From positions 682,001 through 746,000 of the forward strand of contig CDRNVI010000044.1 of the NCBI GenBank assembly GCA_977017575.1: a stretch of DNA of 64,000 nucleotides, read 5' to 3'. This DNA is from Paramoeba atlantica (Eukaryota > Discosea). A program made the position numbers and the translations under genes. Positions 8,876 to 18,631 of the stretch are shown here, piece after piece (within the stretch, counting starts at the first letter, position 1; every line of letters begins with the position of its first letter). The notes beneath the pieces are model-generated. The model saw only the letters and a list, made by a program, of their open reading frames with translations, was not told the origin of the DNA and made no database searches.

Positions 8876-9075
8876 CAAGAACATTTGCCAGGAAAGTCGA
8901 AGAAAACGGTATTGCAACCAAAAATAGCCGATTTTTGGGAAAAACGGGGGTACTTTTACGTTCAGGGCACTAAATCAGACATTTACATGAGAAAGACACT
9001 CGTAGACATGAAATAACCCTACAGAATGTAATGGGTAGAGAATACAGCTCGTCACTCCCAGATTGTTAATTTGTC

Positions 9076-9183
9076 TTTTTTAGTAGTTTCGTTAAACGCG
9101 GTGGTTACTTTCAACTTAAAAGGCACTACTTCTCCGCGCTTCGCGTTGAAAACTACCACGGGGTTTAACGAAACGACAAAAAA
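9076..9183. repeat. R1 foldback element, copy B
   Basis: A second R1 hairpin 200 bp from copy A. The arms are TAGTTTCGTTAAACGCGGTG and its near reverse complement, with inner GTTGAAAACTACCACGGGG. The loop sequence differs from copy A, so the arms are conserved while the loops are not. Confidence 0.8.
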
Positions 9184-9239
9184 AAAGAAAAATTGCCAAA
9201 AGATCATGAATAAACTATTTTTTTCGCCCTCTAATAACT

Positions 9240-9590
9240 AATTGCGGTGGTTGTATAACTACCGCTCTACACTCGATTAATAATCATTGTTGAAAAAAAG
9301 TGAACAAAAACAGTGAAAATATAAAGAGGAAAACAGTAATAAAATAATTTGTAATAGAAAAAAATATTAAAGGGGGTCCCGGTGGTCGAAAACTGAAAAA
9401 TCAAAAAAATGGGGGTTCCACGGGGGTCCATGGGGGGCGGCCTACGTCGCGTTGTGAAAATTTCGAAATCTTAATTTCCGAAATCGAGCGCAGGAAAGTG
9501 GTAGAGTATGCCTCGGCGATGATTTTCCAACCCCATATTTGGGGGTGACCCCCCCCCGGTACGCGCAGGACGGGTCCAACTTGCATTGGA
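9240..9590 (+). repeat. Composite repeat R2, longest copy
   Basis: A 350-bp repeat starting with the mini-hairpin GCGGTGGTTGTATAACTACCGC. It continues with GAAAAAAAGTGAACAAAAAC, the GGGGGTCCCGGTGGTC segment, a GGGG-rich run and GAAATCGAGCGCAGGAAAGT, ending near GGTACGCGCAGGA. The second half recurs at 30915..31190 in the same orientation. The first part recurs at 30452..30528 (plus strand) and 14052..14140 (minus strand). A partial inverted piece is at about 9890-9950. It may be a non-autonomous element; I found no clear target duplication. Confidence 0.7.
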
Positions 9591-10173
9591 GAGTGTTGTC
9601 CAAGACTCCCATCCAGCTGTAAACCATATTTTGGAGAAAAAAGTGCCTCCGCAAAAAATAGAAGATTCGATAGAAGAAAAAATTAGAAGATTCGTTCACC
9701 CGTCTGCAACAGAAATCGGCGCGTGCAGCGCATAATACTTAGTTAAGGAGCGTAATAAATTCACCTTTGCTCCCAGTGAGGCCCCGGATTGGCGTGAAGG
9801 CCGCCATACCCCACAGCTACCACATCCCCCCTTATTTAGCGGGGGTCGCGCGAGAGACCCCTGATCAATTTTTTTTTTCCCGGATCAATGTTTTCTTCAG
9901 TTTTCGTCCACCGGGGCCCCCTTATATATTCTTTTCTTCTATTATACACCCATGGCACACAGACGTGTGCCCCCGTCCTGACAAATGTCGATTTGTTTAT
10001 CCGTTTTTGCTCATTTTTGCAGCATTCGAGAGATCTCGTTCCCGTAGAGAAGAGTTTTGCCGCATTTTGTTTCATAAGGACCAGCTGGTACCTATGTTTT
10101 TTGTGGAACACAGTTATTTTTTCACAATCTATTTTTTCTAACTCATGCTTATTATAAGATATTACGAATAATT

Positions 10174-10475
10174 TTATGAGATATTACGAATGGTTTCTGG
10201 AGAAACATTGCCGATGCCTTCACAGCAGAAACGATTCCGCACTCCCACAGCAGTCCTTTGCGCCCCGCTCTCAATTAGACGCTGAGAGCGCCTTATCGAG
10301 GTCTCAGAGAGCTTTCTAGGGCGACCTCCTTTGTTAATTGAACGCGGCGTCACGTTCATCGACCTTATTGTGCTCACTGCACCTACACTTACTGAGAGTT
10401 TTCAGGATATTTTTCTATGTGAATCGCCATTGTCTATCATTTCATTGACTTGTTTTCGCTTTGAATTCGACGAAC
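10174..10475 (-). pseudogene. Tc1-type transposase N-terminal (HTH) fragment, inverted
   Basis: Read on the minus strand, the fragment begins upstream of 10440 with MIDNGDSHRKIS and, after one TGA, continues LSVSVGAVSTIRSMNVTPRS and GRPRKLSETSIRRSQRLI. It ends VSPETIRNIS before a stop. This is the paired-type helix-turn-helix DNA-binding half of a Tc1 transposase, including the GRPRKL linker. It points away from the DDE half at 10527, so the element has been inverted internally or is made of two copies. Confidence 0.65.
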
Positions 10476-10526
10476 GGGGTAATACAAAAATATATTGATT
10501 TCTATCTTTTTGTACCCAAGGTTTGC

Positions 10527-11083
10527 CACCCCGTTTCTGATGGCGTTCACTGGGTGTGGAAGAGGCGTGGTGAACCACCTAGTTCCCGAACCGTCATAGG
10601 AACTCTGAAGTACGGTGGGGGGAGCATAATGGCGTGGGGGTGTTTGTCCAAAGATGGTGTTGTAACCATTCAAATCGTTCAAGGTAATATGGACGCCTCC
10701 CAGTACGACATACTAGCGGAGAGCCTTCCCGCCTCACTTCGAAAACTGGGTGACAACATGGACAACATTATCTTCCAGGAGGGTAATGACCCAAAACACA
10801 CTAGCAACATTGCAAAGGAGCATTTTGCTAGCGTGGGAGTTCAAGTTCTGGCTGGATGGCCCCCGTAGTCACCGGATTTAAACCCGATTGAGAATCTTTG
10901 GGGCCAACTAAAGGCAAAGCTAGGTGAAGTTGAACCGCCACCGGCGAATATCGGGGAGCGTGTGGACCTTTCCAAGAAAATGTGGGAGACCATATCCCCC
11001 TCATACTGCCGTACTCTGGTCGAAAGCATGCCGCGACGTATACAAGCGGTAATCAAGGCCAGGGGCGGTTACACAAAATATTG
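10527..11083 (+). pseudogene. Tc1-type transposase DDE fragment
   Basis: The plus-strand frame contains HWVWKRRGEPPSS, GGGSIMAWGCLSKDG, IIFQEGNDPKHTSNIAKEHF and, after one in-frame TAG at 10866, SPDLNPIENLWGQLK and a tail ending GGYTKY. The N of EGNDPKH stands near the usual second Asp (D retained in NDPKH), and the third acidic residue (E of PIENLW) is present. The TAG sits where the family has Gln in WPAQSPDLNP, consistent with a CAG to TAG change. The first catalytic Asp region is missing or diverged. Belongs to relic E9. Confidence 0.75.
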
Positions 11084-11769
11084 ATGTAAGTATGTATCGA
11101 AAGAAGTAACTATTTTGATTTTTATTTCGTAACGCAAACCAAAACTATGATGGACACAAAAAACTGATCACATAGGAAAAGAGAGCAAAATATATTCCCA
11201 TTTGTTCAGAGCGTAAGCAATCAGACGGTAAAGCGAATGGTTACCGATATGGTGTAGAGGATTATATTACCACACCATAATATTAAGTAGAGGAATATGT
11301 TTAATAAAACTTTTTCTTTACAACAATGTTCAACGCGAAGAAGTGTGATCAGTTTCTTGGGATACTGTAGTTATTGAGATCAATGGGGAGCATTGCGGGT
11401 ATTGATACTTCTTCCTTTTCTAAAATTTCATCATCGACCGGATTTTTTTTCTAAATGTCTAGTGTGCTATTTTTTGTTTTTGGTCTACTTTCGGGTCACC
11501 ACCAGAGCACCAGGGGGTCCGTATGAAAAAAAGTCGCTGAAGCTCTTCGTTAGGGGATTGAGATCTCTCAAATGCTGCAAAAATGAACAAAAATGGATAA
11601 TTATTAGCCTAATTATTAGAATTTCTCTACCCATTACGCTCTGTAGCGTTGAATTGATGCGTGCGAGTGATTTCCCACACGCAAATAACAAAAATTTATA
11701 AGCCATGTATACGATATGACTACGTAGTTTACATTTCGCAATTAATCGAAAACGACTAGATACTTAATT

Positions 11770-12903
11770 TTATTTAGTTTTTGATCCATGCTGTGGTTTC
11801 TTGGGAACATATCCCACATCGTATATGTGTTCTTTGAGCCAATCCCTCCGTTCATCAATCGGTTTGACTAAACCACACCCTTTGTTACACCAACAAAAAG
11901 ATGAGTCATCGATATTTTGTAAGTGTACATTTATTTCACTATCAAAGTTGTATTGGGGTTCTGATGCAAGCAAACCATACACTGCAACAGATACAATCTG
12001 AACGGCATCCTTTACCCACGTAATATCGTGGTCCGTTCCATGAAAAAAACGAAATTTATCGAAATGAGCGAAACAACGCTCGATTCTTGAACGAATCCAA
12101 GAATGCATGCGGTTGAACCGATCCTGGTGTTCATCAAGGCAACCTTTGCGTGGTGCCTTGAATGGAACAAAACAGTGGTTGCAACCCACGTATCCTAGAT
12201 CCGCCAAAAACATTTCATCTTCATGATGGTCAAAAAGAAATGTTCCGTGCGTGATTCTTTCTTTATAAATTTTCGCATCATGTACACTGCCCGGAACGGG
12301 TCCGCGAAAAAAAATAGGGACTCCGGCAAGCGTAAGCCAGAACTCCACTTTAAAACAGTGTTCCCTGTGCTTGCCGGAGTAAGTCGCATCTCTATTTCTC
12401 ATTTCCTGAGAGGCTTCGTCCCATACGTCCCGCGGTTTCCTTGCACGACATGGGATTGTCGTGACGTCCATCATACATGTCACGTCAGACATCCAAGATA
12501 CCCCATGCTTGAAACGAAGTTTCGGATTCATTAAAGCACGAGAGCGGCAAAGATCAGCGATGCGGCTAAAGTCATTGCGGAGAGTCCTGATGGATAGAGG
12601 AGGAGTTTCGGGAGCAATCCACATGGGCTGTAAATCATACAGTTGTTCCCATGTGCAGTTCAAAGCGCACATAGCTAAGGAAGAGCTAAGGCGTCTGAGA
12701 TCAGTGTCCGTGGCGACAAGAGGACTTGCTCTCTGTAGCTCAAGAAAAAAATCTGTGAGTTGCTCTCTGGTAATGCCGTACATGATAGAATTGCAGGATA
12801 AAATAACGCCTAGAGAGAAAACAAAAAGTAAGATGACATTCATGGGTAGGATACCTAACTTATTCATGATACATATAAGATGACATTCATGGGTAAGATA
12901 CAT
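11770..12903 (-). CDS. PIF/Harbinger-type DDE transposase or domesticated derivative
   Basis: A complete frame of 377 residues with a DDE_Tnp_4-like catalytic domain. Asp146 is in MMDVTTIPC, then PVPGSVHDAKIY, Asp235 in FLADLGYVGCNHC, and Glu275 in RSRIERCFAHFDKFRFFHG, so all three acidic residues appear to be in place. The N-terminal 36 residues are hydrophobic, and the first ATG lies in a 46-bp tandem duplication, so the true start may be Met13 (12867) or Met41. I see no terminal inverted repeats or 3-bp target duplication around it. It is on the host-gene strand. It is either a recent element with unseen ends or a domesticated gene of the HARBI1 kind. The usual Myb-like partner is not recognisable nearby. 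Confidence 0.75.
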   Translation of the reverse strand: MYLTHECHLICIMNKLGILPMNVILLFVFSLGVILSCNSIMYGITREQLTDFFLELQRASPLVATDTDLRRLSSSLAMCALNCTWEQLYDLQPMWIAPETPPLSIRTLRNDFSRIADLCRSRALMNPKLRFKHGVSWMSDVTCMMDVTTIPCRARKPRDVWDEASQEMRNRDATYSGKHREHCFKVEFWLTLAGVPIFFRGPVPGSVHDAKIYKERITHGTFLFDHHEDEMFLADLGYVGCNHCFVPFKAPRKGCLDEHQDRFNRMHSWIRSRIERCFAHFDKFRFFHGTDHDITWVKDAVQIVSVAVYGLLASEPQYNFDSEINVHLQNIDDSSFCWCNKGCGLVKPIDERRDWLKEHIYDVGYVPKKPQHGSKTK

Positions 12904-12925
12904 AACTTATTCATGATACAAGATG
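12833..12925. repeat. 46-bp tandem duplication
   Basis: Two adjacent copies of a unit that opens AAGATGACATTCATGGGTA and ends TTATTCATGATACA, with a few differences. The duplication covers the 5' end of the Harbinger-type gene and gives it two nearly identical in-frame starts. Confidence 0.8.
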
Positions 12926-13067
12926 CATGATATCTAAAAAAAGAATGATATATAAAGGTTAGCACTTCAAACTTCAAAAAAAACGAGCTTATCACTTCTC
13001 TTGAATTACAACTCTTTTTCTCTTACGTACGCTTTGTGCGGGAAACGTTCGCTTCTGCGAGGGAAAA

Positions 13068-13544
13068 CTAAAGGGAAGGAAAGCGCATCACGCGAGAGGA
13101 ACGTGGCTTCAAAGAGGCTTCCCCAAGCGAAGGTTGAGGGAGCGAGGAAGGTTGAGTGCGCAAGTTGGGTGAAGAGATCACCGTAGAAGAAAGGGATTCC
13201 TCTGCTACGTTTTCTTTACCCTGGCCACTCTTCCGTTTGCGCCACAGAGTGCATGATCTGGAACGCTTTCCTGAAACAGAACACCACACGTTCTCCACGA
13301 ACTCTCCCACAGCTCCTTCATGAGGAGGGGCGCAGAGAGGGTTCTGTTCCAAGAAAGCTTCCAGATCACGCGTCGCCTCTGCAAGGAAGTAGACCCCTCG
13401 TGGCAGACAATCCAAGAGAAGGTGTCCTCGGCGCTCCACAAGGTGGAAGATGACACGCTGCAGCACTTGGGAGCTAACCTCCACGCCACACACAGAGCGT
13501 GTGGCATGTAAGTAGCTGTCCATCGTGCGCGATACGCGCCTCAT
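13068..13544 (-). CDS. Hypothetical protein, possibly frameshifted at the 5' end
   Basis: A 158-residue frame from MRRVSRTMDSYLH. It has a helix-rich middle (VEVSSQVLQRVIFHLVERRG, then LLLDCLPRGVYFLAEATRDL) and a serine-, lysine- and proline-rich tail. No family recognised. The same frame stays open further upstream (AYAHLHEAQNSFRPPALVV) without an ATG. A neighbouring frame starts MMSPVESNEDFTSRMKVTSA at 13732 and runs into it, so a longer gene of about 220 residues with one frameshift near 13620-13660 is possible. It lies directly upstream of the Harbinger-type gene, and an accessory role is conceivable but unsupported. Confidence 0.45.
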   Translation of the reverse strand: MRRVSRTMDSYLHATRSVCGVEVSSQVLQRVIFHLVERRGHLLLDCLPRGVYFLAEATRDLEAFLEQNPLCAPPHEGAVGEFVENVWCSVSGKRSRSCTLWRKRKSGQGKENVAEESLSSTVISSPNLRTQPSSLPQPSLGEASLKPRSSRVMRFPSL

Positions 13545-14051
13545 GCATTCTTCCACCTTGGCTCCCAACTCCTCCTCAGTGACAACGAGCGCTGGGGGGC
13601 GAAAGGAGTTTTGCGCTTCGTGAAGGTGCGCATAAGCGATGCGACAATGACGTCGTATACGTCATCATCCCTCGCAGATGTTACCTTCATACGTGAAGTG
13701 AAATCTTCGTTGCTCTCAACAGGGCTCATCATATAAAAAGGAGGATAATGTAAAAGAATTATGCATGTATTGTGGAGGGTATATTAATTGTACATTTGAT
13801 TTGTGTAATGCATACACCGTTCGTATACAACACCGTATACAGCGTACACCGTATTTTCACAGTAAGGCGGCTATGTACGGTAACAAACTACAAAAACTAC
13901 ACTTTAAGCTACTTTGTACGTGTACAATCCATTTTTTGGGGCTAAAATAGACCTCGTTCGACCTCAAATGTAAAGCGCGGGTTCGGTGCGGGTTCGGTGC
14001 GGGTTCGGTGATGCACACCCGCAGCCCCTCATTTGATTTGTTCACAGGTGT

Positions 14052-14140
14052 ATTACTGTGTTCCTCCTAATATTTTCACTGTTCTTACTCACTTCGTTTT
14101 CAATAATCGAGGGTAGAGCGGTAGTTTTACAACCACCGGA
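14052..14140 (-). repeat. Composite repeat R2, inverted partial copy
   Basis: The reverse complement carries the mini-hairpin (GGTTGTAAAACTACCGCTCT), CGATTATTGAAAACGAAGTG and ACAGTGAAAATATTAGGAGG, matching the first third of R2. Just before it, at about 13976-14012, an 11-bp unit GGTTCGGTGCG is repeated three times. Confidence 0.6.
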
Positions 14141-14383
14141 ACTCCCGATTACTTATCTGCTTCGAAAGTAAAACTTTAGAAAAATACAGTATGCCCCCCC
14201 CAGTAAGAGAATGGGTTTTTGGTCGAAATGGCGAAATCTCTCTTACTTGGGGGGTATGCTTTTTTGGCGAGTTTCCTTTTTTCTCCCAACTTTTTTTCTC
14301 TGTTTTCTTCTGAAAACGTGTTAAAACGCTATTTGGGTTACCCCCGAGGCCCCCAACATGACACCCACCCCCTACCCCCTATA

Positions 14384-15944
14384 CAGGGGGGGCCACGAAA
14401 ACTGACTAGCTTCGTATTTTAGCCTCGTGAGGCCGTTTGAGCCAATTTTTGTTGCAAACGAGAGATCTCGTTCTGAATATCGTGTCTACGCTATTTAGAA
14501 CTCGTTTGTACAAACCTGATATTTTGCATTTCGAAAATACTGAAATTTAAGACGATTTATTTTGCAAAAAGCATAAAAAATAGTAAAAAAGTTGGTTTTC
14601 TCTTTTTTTTTCTTCACTATGGGCAAGCGGCATAGATTAAACCGTCGCCAATTGTCCCCAGAGCAGTCTTCGTATTCCATACGCATTGTTTGCGCACACG
14701 AAAGACATCGTGGTACAAGTATTGAAGACACGGCACGAATGATGAACTGTTCTGAGAGCTCTGTCTATCGGTACTAGGCACGTTTTGATGAGTCAGGTGA
14801 CGTGGCACGTGCGAGCTACTCGAGCGATAATGCCGTTGATACGGAGGAATTCCGTGCTATGCTCTGTACCCTTGTTGATGATGAGAAAGACACGCCATTC
14901 GTGTGTCCGGGGTTTAAATGGGTACACAAGAGAGTGGACAAGACACTTTATCCTTGTAGTCTGAACACCGTAAAACGGAGTTTGAAAAGGATGGGATACG
15001 TCATTAAGACTATGTCACACAAACCTTTCTTAACTGCTGAGCACAAGGCTGCCTGATTACAACTTGCTGATTACTTCGATGGATGGAGTCCAGATCAGCT
15101 GTCCCGTGTGGTATGGTGTGACGAGAAGATTTTCCGATGTGGTTCACATGGGAAAAAAATCACATATCTTGCAAAAATCACTGACCCCCCCAAGGAAACA
15201 CCAGTAGAAATGGATAGGTGGTACGGGGGGAAGGGAGTGCATGTATTCATGGCAACCAGTCTGCGTTGGGAAGTACCCGATGCGTGTTTCCACGAGTTTT
15301 CCCAGAATGAAACCGTAACAAACGAAGTTTTTCTGAGAACAATGAAGAAGCGAAATGGGGTTTTTAACTGGATGCATCGGCGGCCGGGGGCTGCTGTTGT
15401 CCTTGACAATGCGCCAGGGCACGGGGCAGCCCGGAGAATAGGTAAGCTGGAAGGAATTAAAATTATTGACTGGCCTTCGAAATCTCCTGATCTCAATTTG
15501 ATTAAGAATTTGTGGAGTATGATGGATAAGTACATCCACACCCATCTTCGTCCGAAAAATGGAACGGAATTGCAAACTGCTATTCCTAAGGCGAAGGACT
15601 ACTTGTTGGCAGAGTGTCACGAGGCGTATGTGAACACGTTACAGAGTCTTCCCACACGCCTCGCAAACTCTACGTGAGCGTGGAGGTGGGAATACTGGAT
15701 ATTAAGACTTAGTTTCTACCGCGAAAGGCCAAAAATTACTATTTTGCGCTCTTTTTTCAATTTGCAAAATCTCAAAAATTTCAGTTTTTCGACCCATGGG
15801 AAAGGCTTGCTTTCATCAGTTTTTGTATTCTAAATAGCGTAGACACGATGTTCAGAACGAGATCTCTCGTTTGCAACAAAAATTAGCTCAAACGGCCTCA
15901 CGAGGCTAAAATGCGAAGCTAGTCAGTTTTCGTGGCACCCCCTG
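14384..15944 (+). mobile_element. Tc1/mariner element E5 with long inverted ends
   Basis: A 1561-bp element with ends CAGGGGGGGCCACGAAAACT and its reverse complement, flanked by TA (14382-14383 and 15945-15946). The inverted repeats are about 115 bp and nearly identical, running through GCAAACGAGAGATCTCGTTC. High arm identity suggests a fairly recent insertion. It contains one broken transposase frame (see next entry) and is nested in E3. Confidence 0.85.
14619..15677 (+). pseudogene. Tc1/mariner transposase, two in-frame stops
   Basis: One frame runs from MGKRHRLNRRQL at 14619 to 15677, broken only by TAG at 14775 and TGA at 15054. The N-terminal HTH reads IEDTARMMNCSESSVYRY, then the stop, then ARFDESGDV. 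The DDE domain shows VVWCDEKIF (first Asp), VVLDNAPGHGAARR (second Asp) and SKSPDLNLIKNLWSMM. In the last motif the family's catalytic Glu (PIENLW) is Lys. The TGA falls where relatives have Arg (CGA to TGA). With two stops and a lost catalytic acid the enzyme cannot be active. No frameshifts were seen. Confidence 0.85.
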
Positions 15945-16368
15945 TATATTCGCCTCCTGTGGGGCTCCCGAGCCAAATCTCTCTTACTGGGGGGGGGAGT
16001 ACCTTACTGGGGGGATATACGGTAACTGTTTTGTATTTCTACTCGTGTACGTATTTACTTAGGTGATGTATTTCGTGTATCTTCGCAGTATTGTCAAATA
16101 AATGGTTCTTAGGGAGTTTCCTCGCACGTACATTTAATGTTGGGATAAGGTTTTCGCACTGCAATAAACAGTAGCACTCGAAACTGCGAATTTCGACCAA
16201 GCTTTCCTAAAGATTTCTGTAACTTTTTTCTCCGTTCTCCAACTGCAGGTGGTGTTGAATGATCAAGGAGTGACCTTGGAACTTTTCCTAGGGAAGATAT
16301 TATTACACCGAACATCATGTTTTGTGACATTCACGTATTCATGAAACTATAGTAGCACGTGCATAGCA

Positions 16369-17223
16369 CTAACATACTGCGAAAGGAATTATGATCCTGC
16401 CGATTGAAATCTGCGGCTGCTCCACAAGACAGACACTACTTTCCTCTGTCATATGATCCGTTAGCATCACTTTCCCTTCCCATATCCCAGGAGAGTTGTC
16501 AAGCGGCAGTGAACGGCGAATCGACAGCTCCCAAGGAATACAACTCTCCTCCTCATTCTGAGACTTTGTTCCGTTCTTCTGGCTTTCGTATTGGTGTCCA
16601 CGTCCACTCGGCAGAAAGGTACCGGGAAGGCACGAGTTAGACCTAGTTAGTTTCGGATTCAATCGAAATGTTACGGGCAAAAGCGTTAATGAGTCAAGCA
16701 GATCATACCCCATTCCTTCATTAAAACCGTGGTACTCCACAGTATGCTCTTTGTTTGGACTGGTTAAGTGTAACTTAAATCGTACGTGCTGAAGATTCGG
16801 TAGATATTTCTTCTTTGTCGACCCCGTGATATTAAATAATACGATTTTTCCAGTAGAAGCAGAGAGTCTTTTCCTTTCTTCAAAGGGATACCCATTGGTA
16901 GAATGCAGGTATTTGAGCGATACATTTTCTAGTATTCCAACTTTAACATCAAGGATATAGATAAGACCATCGGAAAACATGCATTTTTCGGCAATGTTTA
17001 GTTTAGAGAATGAACTGTCGTGTATACTCTTTTGGCACCGATAATTTATTTTTCTAGTAGAACACGTATAAGCAGAGTAACCTAGGATATTATATAATCC
17101 TGTCTGGTGCTCATGATGGCACCAGGAAATGCAACACATAAAGATTGCGAGAAGCGTGGCGCAAAGAAATGTTTTGATCGAAGGACCCAACGTTTTCAAA
17201 TGTCGACTTGTCTCTGTTTTCAT
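16369..17223 (-). CDS. Hypothetical membrane-anchored or secreted protein
   Basis: A 284-residue frame. Residues about 15-35 (IKTFLCATLLAIFMCCISW) form one hydrophobic segment after a short basic N-terminus, consistent with a signal peptide or type II anchor. The rest is a soluble domain with many cysteines and three or four NxS/T sites (for example NVS and NIT), suggesting a lumenal or surface domain. A beta-rich C-terminal part contains LPLDNSPGIWEGKVML. No family recognised. The start is the first ATG; the spacer beyond (17224-17582) separates it from the next gene upstream. Confidence 0.6.
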   Translation of the reverse strand: MKTETSRHLKTLGPSIKTFLCATLLAIFMCCISWCHHEHQTGLYNILGYSAYTCSTRKINYRCQKSIHDSSFSKLNIAEKCMFSDGLIYILDVKVGILENVSLKYLHSTNGYPFEERKRLSASTGKIVLFNITGSTKKKYLPNLQHVRFKLHLTSPNKEHTVEYHGFNEGMGYDLLDSLTLLPVTFRLNPKLTRSNSCLPGTFLPSGRGHQYESQKNGTKSQNEEESCIPWELSIRRSLPLDNSPGIWEGKVMLTDHMTEESSVCLVEQPQISIGRIIIPFAVC

Positions 17224-17582
17224 TTTACTTCAGTATTTTGAAATTTGTGTACCTCGCAAGCTGGATTTCACAGGGCTCATCTATCAGATAATTGATTAGA
17301 CTTATTATACTTAAACTAATTGTTATAATTAGTTGAGAAAAAAATCAACAAAAAAGATGGTGTAGAGGTAAACTAAATGTATGAGTAGTACTGTTGTGAA
17401 ACATTTTCCTGAAAACCTATTTAACAGTGCCGTTCTCCTAGGTCCTGGGTTCGAAACTTTAACATCCCCCCGACATACTTAATTAACCTGTCTCACCTCA
17501 TCTGTCTCACCTCAGACTGTCTCACCTCATCTGACTGGAAGAGTGCATGTCAACACGCACCATGTTGGGTGAAGTGCGTTGA
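17224..17582. other. Spacer with short tandem repeat
   Basis: Gene-free. Around 17500-17545, a 14-bp unit CTGTCTCACCTCAT is repeated about three times. At 17448 GGTTCGAAAC resembles a pol III B box and at 17357 TGGTGTAGAGGTAA an A box, but no cloverleaf could be folded. Confidence 0.4.
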
Positions 17583-18476
17583 TCAGCTTTTGAGACATTT
17601 TGCTTGCCTAATCAATACGTGAAGATCTTGAATATTATCCAATATTGTTTTTTGTTTCGTATTCTCACACCCTTCACCATTAGCACGATTGCCAGCGGGT
17701 ACATCATGTAGCCCCTCAGTCCAAATAAGGTGAAGAGGGTGGATAAGGAAATCGCTCAATGCAAGCAAGGTAAATTGTGGACGGGAATCATAATTCTTGT
17801 GATTCCTAGTGCACTTCCGTAGGGCAGAAATTGCTTCTACTTCAGGTGGCGCAAATAACATTAATATACATGTATCATGCAATTGTCCCGTGTTATTCCT
17901 ACTTTGTATATTTCCGTTTAAAGTAGAGTGCTCTGAATCACAACTTTGTTGCATAATGGCTGGTGTGTTCAAAGGAAATACAGAAGCACTATTTGGTGCC
18001 ACGACTTCTGAAAACCGAGTCCGTACCAACAAATTGGCGAGATCACATTCATCCCGCTCATGACCCATTCTTTTGCGTGCGCGGCGCCTAGCAGAAATCA
18101 TTGGAGACGTGATTCTAAGTCCTACGTCACGCATGCGTTCCAAAATACTAATAATTTCATGTCTTTTTACTTGCTCTCTGTTAATTTTTTCCTTGCAATG
18201 CATGGTAAGATGCACTTCAGATAAGGATTTCGCCTCGTGATAGATAATCAAAAGGTTATCCTCATACACTTTATCGAGACCACGCAATGTGGTGTGGCAG
18301 CCTTTAATAGGGTCGGTATATTGATTATCCTCGTGGAAGTGATGTGGGACAGTGCTTTCAAGCAAACTTGAAGGCGGGTGACGGGAATCTATTGAATTGA
18401 AAGAAAAGGTGTGCGCATTTCGCGTAAGGTGATGACGACGAAAAAGATTACTACTATATCTGCGCAAGAGAGCCAT
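17583..18476 (-). CDS. Hypothetical protein, possibly mitochondrial
   Basis: A 297-residue frame whose N-terminus (MALLRRYSSNLFRRHHLTRN) is rich in Arg and Ser and free of acidic residues, as in mitochondrial presequences. The body is polar, with a basic segment ISARRRARKRMGH near residue 130 and a hydrophobic LLALSDFLIHPLHLIW stretch near 240. No domain recognised. The first ATG fits the targeting-peptide reading. Function unknown. Confidence 0.55.
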   Translation of the reverse strand: MALLRRYSSNLFRRHHLTRNAHTFSFNSIDSRHPPSSLLESTVPHHFHEDNQYTDPIKGCHTTLRGLDKVYEDNLLIIYHEAKSLSEVHLTMHCKEKINREQVKRHEIISILERMRDVGLRITSPMISARRRARKRMGHERDECDLANLLVRTRFSEVVAPNSASVFPLNTPAIMQQSCDSEHSTLNGNIQSRNNTGQLHDTCILMLFAPPEVEAISALRKCTRNHKNYDSRPQFTLLALSDFLIHPLHLIWTEGLHDVPAGNRANGEGCENTKQKTILDNIQDLHVLIRQAKCLKS

Positions 18477-18631
18477 TGTCCATTTTTCAGATAAGGCAGA
18501 ACTACATGTACGATAAAAAAAAACTAGTTAAAAACAACGAGTCAAACGCATCACTATGTTTCGAAGAAAGAAATCGAACTTCCCACAAATAAGTTGTATA
18601 AAATAAAATATGAATAGAATTATTATAATAA

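Larger units (their letters stand above)
9993..11602. mobile_element. Scrambled Tc1/mariner relic E9
   Basis: Inverted arms of about 95 bp (left 9993-10092, right 11510-11602) share TTTGCAGCATTCGAGAGATC with small changes. The same GAGAGATCTCG motif lies in the arms of the element at 14384, so this is the same family. Between the arms are two parts of a Tc1-type transposase in opposite orientations, described separately. The outermost ends are not clear. Confidence 0.6.
14187..16022. mobile_element. TA-type C-tract element E3 carrying a nested Tc1 element
   Basis: The outer ends read CAGTATGCCCCCCCCAGTAAG on the left and the matching CTTACTGGGGGGATATACGG on the right, flanked by TA at 14185-14186 and 16023-16024. 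As in E2, a stem between CCCCCCCAGTAAGAGA and TCTCTTACTTGGGG lies just inside the left end, and CCAAATCTCTCTTACTGGGG is repeated at the right. The Tc1-like element 14384..15944 sits inside, so without it E3 is about 275 bp. Confidence 0.7.

Noticed and set aside
17340-17470. tRNA-like A and B boxes (TGGTGTAGAGGTAA and GGTTCGAAAC)
   Set aside because: The T-stem around the B box pairs at only one to three of five positions, and no acceptor or anticodon stem could be drawn. At most a decayed tRNA or SINE piece.
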